64,000 nucleotides of DNA from Anomaloglossus baeobatrachus (lineage: Eukaryota; Chordata; Amphibia; Anura; Aromobatidae), in NCBI RefSeq assembly GCF_048569485.1, contig NC_134357.1, positions 480,096,163 through 480,160,162 of the forward strand, read 5' to 3'. A program made the position numbers and the translations under genes. Of this stretch, positions 57,152-64,000 are shown one piece after another (the stretch's first letter is position 1; every line of letters begins with the position of its first letter). Below the pieces are notes generated by a model. The model saw only the letters and a program-made list of their open reading frames with translations, made no database searches and was not told the DNA's origin.

Positions 57152-57994
57152 TGTGGCGCCCTGGACAAGCCAGGTCGTCACAGGTACTGCAACAACACAC
57201 CCCACACCCCGGCTAGGCACACCGAAGTCAGACAAAAATCCTTGTTGCCGCCCTCCAGGGGCTGATGTCCACACCAGGGGGTGGAGCCAGGCGGTTGGCC
57301 CCACCCACCGAGGAGTTCACAGTCCTGGAGGTGGGAAAAGGAAGTCAGAGCAGATCAGATCAGATCAGTTTGGAGAGTTGAAGAGTGAAGTGGTAGTAGA
57401 GGAGACTGACCGTGTCCGGGTGCATGGCCCGGACACATACAGCAAGGTTGGCAGACGGTGGTGACCGTCTGCAGGCGAGGCTGATTGACGTGAACCGTAA
57501 GGACCGGGGATGGGCGGTGGCCCGCCGGTACCAGATTGGGGAGCGAAGAGAAGCCAGCACCATTCGGCAGGGCGTACGGACCCCGACCAGGCTTGGAGTT
57601 GCCGTAAAACCGGTCAAATCCGTTAGCGAAGGGAACCTCCGGGGTTTCCCAGCAGTCAAGACCCGATTGAAGGCAACCGCTCAAACCGTAAAGGGAAATA
57701 CAGTCACCGCCAAGGCTACAGTTCCCAGGGCTAGAGCCTGCAGGCAAAAGGGGCTCCCTCAGCATCCATCCAAGCTGGGGAGCGGGTTACCGGTGGGAAG
57801 AACTGAGAACTTAACACAGGTGCAGGGAAAGGCAGTCACCGCCAACCTACCGGGAGAAGAACCACCGCAGCCGTCTGTGGGACCCGTCCATCCAGCCGTT
57901 TGTTTTACCGGAGACTTTGCATTCATCATTGGCTGAGTGAGTACCACCGTGCCGTGCGGCACCGCGCTGCCCCCGCGCTGCCCCCGCGACCCTG
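57152..57994 (+). mobile_element. LTR of family A, interrupted by the Gypsy element
   Basis: It begins TGTGGCGCCCTGGACAAG and follows the family A LTR (minus strand from 2027) in order: 'GATGTCCACACCAGGGGG', 'CACCGAGGAGTTCACAG', and 'CTGAGTGAGTACCACCGTGC' near 57940. At 57994 it is cut by the family D LTR. The rest should lie beyond the right edge of the window. Confidence 0.8.
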
Positions 57995-59073
57995 TGTGAA
58001 GCCCCACAGGTGTTGTATCGGTGCATACCTTCAGGGACTCCACGTAGCTGGTGCTGGTCACAGGTAGGGAATCTTCAGTTTTGATCGTGACGCCACTCTC
58101 AGTATTGCGGTCAGTGGGGACCGCCACTGCAGGTTAGGGGACGCCTGGGGCTGATGGTGGGTGCAGTCGGATATAGTAGCCTCCTGAGAGTGAGGCAAGC
58201 CCCAGGGCCCGGTGTGAGTTTGTAGTACCACAAGTCGCAGAATGACTCAAACACAGTCCAAGAAGTCTTTTAACGTGTTTACTCACTGTTTGGAGGTCAC
58301 GGTGAGATGCCCGGGCGACACTGTGATAACCAGGTGGAACCAGGAATTCCAGGAGGCCGTTCTGAGGGTAGCTGTCCACTCGCCTTCCTTGCACTCTTTC
58401 TGTTTTAGGAGGATCCTTTGCTTGAAGCGTGGTAGGACCCCTCCAGGGAAGCTGTTACCACCCTGCTCCCCTCTCTCTGGCTCGTCTGCCGGCAGCGTGG
58501 CCTTGGTGGGATGGCTTCTGGCCCTGTCCCCTTATGGGCCTGGTGTGCTGCTTGGCTCAAGCTCTGTGTAGTCGTGGTGAGGGCATGAAGTACCCCCCCA
58601 ACCTGTAGGTTAAGCAGCTCTGGATGATCTGCTGCCTGTACTGGGGACCTAGTTCCCCTTGTGTGCTCGGATACCGGGATCTCCGTACTCAGCCACCCCT
58701 CTTTCTCTGGATGCTCTTCAGGCCGACCCACAGTACTCCGTTCTCCTCCGCTTTCAGCTACAGCACTCCTCAGGACCTGTCTGCACGGGAGCTTCTCTGC
58801 TCCCCCTGCATACACTTCAACCTCTTCCTCTCGACTCCTCACTTCCTCTCTCTCTGCCCTGCTTCCTAGCAACCAGCCCCTGAACACACCCCCAGCTGGG
58901 AATTGAAAGTTAACCCCTTCTGGCTACCCAAGGGTCCCCTCTGGTGATGTGGGAGGCCTGGTCACTATATGTTTGTGTGTGCACCTCATCCTGGCCTTTG
59001 GAGATTACCTGGAAGCATTGCTCCCGCATGGGTGCAATACTCTGTGGCGCCTGACCAGGTCAGGGGCGCCACA
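57995..59073 (-). repeat. 3' LTR of the Gypsy element
   Basis: It is 1079 bp. On the minus strand it begins TGTGGCGCCCCTGACCTGG (a near-perfect 31-bp palindrome with its following bases) and ends GGGGCTTCACA. It is collinear with 5319-6546. AGAGTGGCGTCACGATC lies near 58083-58100. The CCTG just outside (57991-57994) is a candidate target duplication whose partner is off the window. Confidence 0.9.
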
Positions 59074-59624
59074 TTCCCCCTTAGTTATCATCAGCACGTC
59101 CTCGGGCTGCAAAGACAAGAGAAAGAAAAAAAAGGTAATTACAAACTTTTCCCACACAGGGGCAATTATTTACATTTAAACATGCCAGGTACCATTCCAC
59201 CACCAACCACCCACATGTCCGAAACCCACCCAAAAACCTTCAGGAGGTAGGTCACCGGTCCTTTTGGTAACCAGGTCTGGGCCATCACATTCCCCAGACC
59301 TTTCCTCCAATCTTCCTCTCCTGAGGGGAGTGGTGTAAGGTAGGCCCCATAAACAGGCGTACCCGCTTCCGAGTGTTGGAGGGCAGGCCCCATAAACAGG
59401 CGTGCCCCCTTGTTGGTGCAGAGCCATGCCCCTCAACAGGCAGACCCTGTGGTTGGTACCAAGGAGGCAACTTTTTACAATGCAAAGTTTGTGGTTAAAG
59501 CCAGTTCATAACCAGTGGTCTAACATTTTAAGGAAGTCTCACAATAGTCCTTGTGGGCACATTTCGCTTAAACGTTGCTTAACTATAACAGGTTAAACAT
59601 TACACTTCATACCGTCACTTTCAA

Positions 59625-62600
59625 CTAAACTGTACTTTGTCTATAGCGTAATGGGAGCTGACCAAAGTTGCTGCGGGTTGATCTACGCAGTACTATACTG
59701 TCATCTGTCTGAGGTTGTGTCCTCCCACCCGATGTATGTGTCTCTATGTGAGTTCTGGGTGTACTGGGTACTGATACCAATGCGTGGTTTTCTGCTTCAG
59801 CTACATTTGGCACTTCTAGGTTCTGAACAGGTGCTTCTAGGTCTCCTACTTCTCTAGATTGAGTGAATGTAATGACTGGAATAACAACTGCTCCATTGTA
59901 TTGAGGCCAACTTGCTGGAAAATCTCCAAGCGCAGTATGGATCATCCTTTCTTTTGGTTCATGAACTGGCACAGGGTTGGGAATTTCTTCAGGGATTCTT
60001 AGTTGTTCAGGACATTTCTTTAGGCGATCTCTAGAAACGACAGCTGTTGTTTTTCCTCCATCTTTGCTGATAAGGCATGTCTTTTCATTGCTAAGCGTTG
60101 ATGGTAACACGGTATAGGGTTCTTCTTCCCAGTGATTGTCAAGTTTATGACGCCTTCTCTTTCCCTTGAGAACTATATCTCCTGGCATCAAAGGAACAGC
60201 AGGTGCTTTTCGATTGTAGGCCTTTTCTTGTTTCTCACGCTGCTGAGTCAGGCTTCGCTCCACACACTCTTGTACTTTCTTGTATTGGGCTTGGCGGTTG
60301 GAATCCCAATCAGCACCTTGTTGATGGTCTTCAGGGGTCTCAACTCCCATTTCCAGATCTACTGGCAATCTCCCTGGTCTGGCCCTCATCAGGTATGCCG
60401 GTGTGCAGTTCGTGGAACTCACAGGGATGTTGTTATACATGTCCACTAGATCGGGCAGCTTTTCCGGCCACTGACTTCGTTCTTCTAATGGGAGAGTCTT
60501 CAGAAGGTCGAGAATGATGTGGTTCATTTTCTCACACATGCCATTGGTCTGAGGATGGTAAGGCGTAGTACGGATCTTCTGGCAGCCGTATAGGTTACAA
60601 AACTCCTTAAACACTTCAGCTTCAAAGGCTGGTCCTTGGTCAGTGAGCACTTGATCTGGATAGCCATGTGGTCGACAGAAGTGTGTCTGGAAAGCTTTGG
60701 CTGCAGTTTGACCTGTCAAGTCCTTGACTGGTACTACCACCAGGAATCTGGAGTAGTGGTCAACCATAGTGAGAGCGTAGTTGTAGCCTTGTCTGCTGGG
60801 TGCCAACTTTACATGGTCCAGGGCCACGATCTCCAGGGGCCGTTTAGTTTGGATGGGCTGGAGTGGTGCTCTCTGGCGGTGCTGGTCTTTTCTTCTAAGA
60901 TTGCAAGGCCCGCAGTTTCGACACCACTTCTCTAGGGCAGATCTCATGCCCACCCAGTAGAATCTTACTTTAAGTAGGGCCTCCAGTTTCTTCCAACCAA
61001 AGTGGCCTGCACCATTGTGATAGGCTTCTAGCACCATCCTCGTATCCTTCTGTGGTACAATCACTTGCCACACCTTCTCATGCGTCCTCGGGTCAATGAT
61101 GCTCCTGTAGAGTTTGTCTTGATAGATGAATAATCGACCCCTCTCCTTCCATAGGTACTGTGCCTCAGGTGGGGCTCCTTTGTCAAGGCTGGCGCCAGGC
61201 TGGCTGATCAGTTTCTTTACCAAGCCCACCGCTGGATCATTTTCCTGGGTCTCCTTCCAGTTGTAATGAGGTAGTGGGTTCAGGGTCACCTCTTGGCGGT
61301 TGGCACGCGACTGCCGACACTGTTTTGCTCCATGGCGATGGAACGCTGGCAGCTCAATCTCTTCCAGATCATCTTCATCTTCACCCTCGTCTGCTAGGTG
61401 AGGCATCCTGGACAGAGCATCTGCGTTGCCGTTCTTGCGGCCAGCTCGATACTTGACAGTAAAGTCATAATTCGCCAGTCGGGCTACCCAACGCTGCTCC
61501 ATGGCACCCAATTTAGCAGTATCCAAGTGGGTCAGGGGGTTGTTGTCCGTGAAGACAGTGAATTTGGTGGCTGCCAAGTAGTGCTTGAACCGCTCTGTGA
61601 TAGCCCATACCATGGCCAGGAACTCTAGCTTGAATGAGCTATAATTCTCTGGGTTTCTTTCGGTAGGCCTGAGCTTCCTGCTGGCGTAAGCAATCACACG
61701 CTCTTTGCCTCCCTGCACCTGTGAAAGCACTGCTCCCAGTCCCACATTACTGGCATCTGTGTACAGTACGAATGGCAGACCGTAGTCAGGGTAGGCTAGG
61801 ATCTCTTCACCCGTCAAGGCCCCTTTCATTTGTCTGAAGGAGTGTTCTTCTGCTTCTCCCCAGTGAAATGGCGGGCCGGAGATCTTTCCTCTCTTCTTTG
61901 GGTGGCCTACCAGGAGCTCTTGCAAAGGCGCCGCCATTTTCGTGTAGCCCTTGATGAACCTTCTGTAGTAGCCCACCAAGCCAAGGAACTGACGTACCTC
62001 CCGGACGGTAGTAGGTGTGGGCCATTCCTGGATGACTGTGACCTTCTCTGGGTCCGGTGCTACTCCTTCTGCACTGACCACGTGACCTAGGTACTGGACC
62101 CTTGGCTTCAGTAGATGGCACTTGGATGGTTTCAGCTTCATTCCATATCGGGATAGTGCTTCAAAGACTTCAGCCAGGTGTTTCAGGTGGTCCTCATAGG
62201 TCTTGGAGTACACGATGACATCATCCAGGTAGAGCAGGACGGTTTCAAAGTTGAGGTGCCCTAGGCAGCATTCCATAAGCCTCTGGAAGGTCCCGGGGGC
62301 ATTGCAGAGTCCAAATGGCATGCTGTTGAACTCACAGAGGCCCATTGGGGTGGTGAAGGCCGTCTTCTCCCGATCTTCTTCTGCTACAGATACTTGCCAG
62401 TAGCCACTAGTAAGATCTAGGGTAGAAAAGTAGTTAGAGGCTTTCAAGGCAGCGAGGGATTCCTCTATCCTTGGCAAAGGGTAGGCATCCTTGTGTGTTA
62501 TCTGATTTATCCGTCTGTAATCCACACACATCCTCATCGTGCCATCCTTCTTTCTTACCAGGACCAGGGGAGCTGCCCAGGGGCTGCAACTGTCCCTTAT

Positions 62601-63764
62601 GACTCCTGCCTCCTTCATGTCCTTCAGCATGTCCTTTGTGCGCTGGTAATGGGCTGGTGGAATAGGCCTATGTCTTTCCTTAATGGGAGGATGACTGCCT
62701 GTGGGTATGTGATGTTGCACCCCTTTGATCCTACCAAAGTCTAGTGGGTTCTTACTAAAGACCTGCTCGTATTCCTGCACGACCCTGTAAACCCCATGTT
62801 TCTGGTAGTCGGGTGTAGAGTCAGTCCCCACGTGTAGTTTCTGGCACCAGTCCTCTAACTGCTTTTGGGAGGTCTCGCCCTCTTTTGAGTCAGCTTGTGT
62901 CAGGGGACCTACAGGTGTTATGGCGTCATCTGAGCATGTAAACAGTTTGGCTATGGTAGCGTACCTTGGTAGTCTGGCTTCCTCCTCCCCACAGTTCAAC
63001 ACTCGTACAGGCACTCGTCCCTTGTGTACATCAACTACCCCCCTGGCTGTCAGAATCGTGGGCCAGTGGTCTGAATGAGTGGGCTCTAGTACAGCCTTGT
63101 AATCTTGTCCTCTGAGACCTACCGCTGCTCTACACCACATCATCATTTCACTCCGTGGGGGTATCACAATGGGGTTAGCATCCATCACCCGTACACTACC
63201 AATCTCACCGCCAGTCTGTTTTACCTGTTGCTTCCTCAGAATGATTCGGATCTCCTTTTGCAAGGCTCTTTGCGACCTGCCGTCAGCACCTTCAACAATC
63301 TGGTGAAGCAACAACAACACTTCCCCTAGGCAATTTTCTATGACATTAGTGCCTAAAATCATTTGCGGGTTCCTTTCTCTAACATCAGTGTCCACAACAA
63401 TCAGTCCTTGTCCCTTCATTTCCTGCCTTCCCACCTTTATGGTTACCTCTTTGACCCCGATCTGGTCTATAGGTTGTCCGTTGGCAGCATAGATGGTGAG
63501 GGAGGGGTCCGGTGGTCGGAGATCGTCGTCCGACCAAAACCTCCGATAAAGGACATGCGGGATCGTGGTGACCTGAGAGCCGGTGTCCAATAATGCCGGG
63601 GTAGGGATCCCGTCCAAGACGATGGACAGGACAGGACGTCCACCCACGTACTGATCACAGCAGCGACTTGGGCCTGATCTTCTTAATCCTGAGGACTGGC
63701 CCTCGGCCCCAGGTTTGACTCGTTTAAAGGACAGGCCCTTGCATAGTGACCTGCCTTCTGGCAA
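59625..63764 (-). CDS. pol: Gypsy Pol polyprotein (protease, RT, RNase H, integrase)
   Basis: A single open frame of 1379 codons. Domains in order: retropepsin with LLDTGSQ (about residue 56); reverse transcriptase with YLDDVIVYS (about 516-524); RNase H with YTDASNVGLG (about 670-680) and FTDNNPL; then integrase with its N-terminal zinc region ending CRNCGPCNLRR, followed by a catalytic core (ALDHVKL ... LTDQGPAFE ... TNGMCEKMN) and a basic C-terminal part. This order (integrase after RNase H) defines the Ty3/Gypsy group. The proteins copy the element's RNA and insert the DNA. The frame overlaps the end of gag by about 80 nt in the -1 frame, consistent with the frameshift that many members use. 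It looks whole within the window. Confidence 0.93.
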   Translation of the reverse strand: MPEGRSLCKGLSFKRVKPGAEGQSSGLRRSGPSRCCDQYVGGRPVLSIVLDGIPTPALLDTGSQVTTIPHVLYRRFWSDDDLRPPDPSLTIYAANGQPIDQIGVKEVTIKVGRQEMKGQGLIVVDTDVRERNPQMILGTNVIENCLGEVLLLLHQIVEGADGRSQRALQKEIRIILRKQQVKQTGGEIGSVRVMDANPIVIPPRSEMMMWCRAAVGLRGQDYKAVLEPTHSDHWPTILTARGVVDVHKGRVPVRVLNCGEEEARLPRYATIAKLFTCSDDAITPVGPLTQADSKEGETSQKQLEDWCQKLHVGTDSTPDYQKHGVYRVVQEYEQVFSKNPLDFGRIKGVQHHIPTGSHPPIKERHRPIPPAHYQRTKDMLKDMKEAGVIRDSCSPWAAPLVLVRKKDGTMRMCVDYRRINQITHKDAYPLPRIEESLAALKASNYFSTLDLTSGYWQVSVAEEDREKTAFTTPMGLCEFNSMPFGLCNAPGTFQRLMECCLGHLNFETVLLYLDDVIVYSKTYEDHLKHLAEVFEALSRYGMKLKPSKCHLLKPRVQYLGHVVSAEGVAPDPEKVTVIQEWPTPTTVREVRQFLGLVGYYRRFIKGYTKMAAPLQELLVGHPKKRGKISGPPFHWGEAEEHSFRQMKGALTGEEILAYPDYGLPFVLYTDASNVGLGAVLSQVQGGKERVIAYASRKLRPTERNPENYSSFKLEFLAMVWAITERFKHYLAATKFTVFTDNNPLTHLDTAKLGAMEQRWVARLANYDFTVKYRAGRKNGNADALSRMPHLADEGEDEDDLEEIELPAFHRHGAKQCRQSRANRQEVTLNPLPHYNWKETQENDPAVGLVKKLISQPGASLDKGAPPEAQYLWKERGRLFIYQDKLYRSIIDPRTHEKVWQVIVPQKDTRMVLEAYHNGAGHFGWKKLEALLKVRFYWVGMRSALEKWCRNCGPCNLRRKDQHRQRAPLQPIQTKRPLEIVALDHVKLAPSRQGYNYALTMVDHYSRFLVVVPVKDLTGQTAAKAFQTHFCRPHGYPDQVLTDQGPAFEAEVFKEFCNLYGCQKIRTTPYHPQTNGMCEKMNHIILDLLKTLPLEERSQWPEKLPDLVDMYNNIPVSSTNCTPAYLMRARPGRLPVDLEMGVETPEDHQQGADWDSNRQAQYKKVQECVERSLTQQREKQEKAYNRKAPAVPLMPGDIVLKGKRRRHKLDNHWEEEPYTVLPSTLSNEKTCLISKDGGKTTAVVSRDRLKKCPEQLRIPEEIPNPVPVHEPKERMIHTALGDFPASWPQYNGAVVIPVITFTQSREVGDLEAPVQNLEVPNVAEAENHALVSVPSTPRTHIETHTSGGRTQPQTDDSIVLRRSTRSNFGQLPLRYRQSTV

Positions 63765-64000
63765 CGACGACAGATGGGTTGTCCAGCTGAGTCATAGCGA
63801 TCACTGCTCCTGCCTCGAGTTGGGGGACCCCTTCTCCTCCGCATCCAAGGGACGTCCTCTGGGTTGTCGGCTAGCAGGATCTGATGAGGGACTTTGGTCT
63901 CTGAGGGCAACTGCATTGCTTTCAGGATTTGTGCGACGTCCTTAGTGAGCTGCTGCACTTGGGAGGATAGCGTACTTATGGTCTCTGCTGGCGCGTTGAG
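63683..64000 (-). CDS. gag: Gypsy Gag, C-terminal part (continues off the edge)
   Basis: The frame ends at 63683 and is open to the right edge. The visible part has an amphipathic stretch (MQQLTKDVAQILKAMQL), a basic arginine-rich segment (WMRRRRGPPTRGRSS) and one CCHC zinc knuckle, CRRCQKAGHYARAC, the nucleic-acid-binding nucleocapsid motif. It overlaps the start of pol in another frame. The capsid part is outside the window. Confidence 0.88.
   Translation of the reverse strand, partial: LNAPAETISTLSSQVQQLTKDVAQILKAMQLPSETKVPHQILLADNPEDVPWMRRRRGPPTRGRSSDRYDSAGQPICRRCQKAGHYARACPLNESNLGPRASPQD

Larger units (their letters stand above)
57995..64000 (-). mobile_element. Ty3/Gypsy LTR retrotransposon, family D, runs off the right edge
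   Basis: Minus-strand order within the window: the last part of gag, pol with protease, RT, RNase H and integrase, about 550 bp of non-coding sequence, a polypurine tract (complement of 59074-59083) and the 3' LTR. Only the 3' side is visible; the 5' LTR, leader and most of gag are outside. The pol frame looks whole, so this is probably the youngest insertion here. Related reduced elements (5319-7246) suggest that it or its relatives have mobilised other copies. Confidence 0.92.

Overview
The window is vertebrate nuclear DNA, most likely from a large-genome amphibian (an anuran by inference). It has one clear host gene, an intact KCNJ2 (Kir2.1 potassium channel) coding exon at 42678..43955, set in DNA made almost wholly of transposable elements and tandem repeats. 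Several Tc1-type transposons, Ty3/Gypsy LTR elements, Harbinger-type MITEs and kilobase minisatellites fit such a genome. No bacterial operons, tRNA or rRNA genes were seen.

Layout. 1-605: Tc1 fragment cut by the window edge. 842-9077: a nested stack. A fragment of LTR family B lies against a minus-strand LTR element of family A, which carries a cold-shock-domain-like ORF. A Tc1 transposon (4761-8345) sits in the 5' LTR of that element, and a family D LTR element (5319-7246) sits in the Tc1. 9078-12560: a 23-bp repeat array holding another Tc1. 13531-23935: a 39-bp satellite with two copies of one solo LTR (family E), evidently duplicated with the array. 24481-28530: arrays built on two short cores. 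28565-28800: a TATA/CCAAT/GC-box promoter, a short exon and a strong splice donor, the best candidate for KCNJ2 exon 1. 28801-42453: the inferred first intron, about 13.7 kb, packed with at least ten different tandem arrays. Many of these contain the core GTAGCAGAGCTG or its reverse complement. 42434-49885: splice acceptor, three tiny upstream ORFs, the KCNJ2 CDS and a 5.9-kb 3'UTR with two minisatellites. 49886-64000: intergenic DNA with a Tc1, a TTAA-flanked element holding a Harbinger MITE, a second MITE, a solo LTR B, another Tc1, part of an LTR A, and a minus-strand Ty3/Gypsy element with a long open pol frame that runs off the right edge.

How it fits together. Only KCNJ2 is a host protein gene. 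Its product is a strong inward rectifier that sets resting potential in muscle and nerve. The mobile elements are independent of it, but their nesting orders them in time, and several target-site duplications can be read directly. The most unusual features are the spread of one short core through many unrelated-period arrays around the KCNJ2 promoter and intron, and a cold-shock-like domain inside an LTR retroelement. The long ORFs found on both strands of the arrays result from repeat periods and are not annotated as genes.
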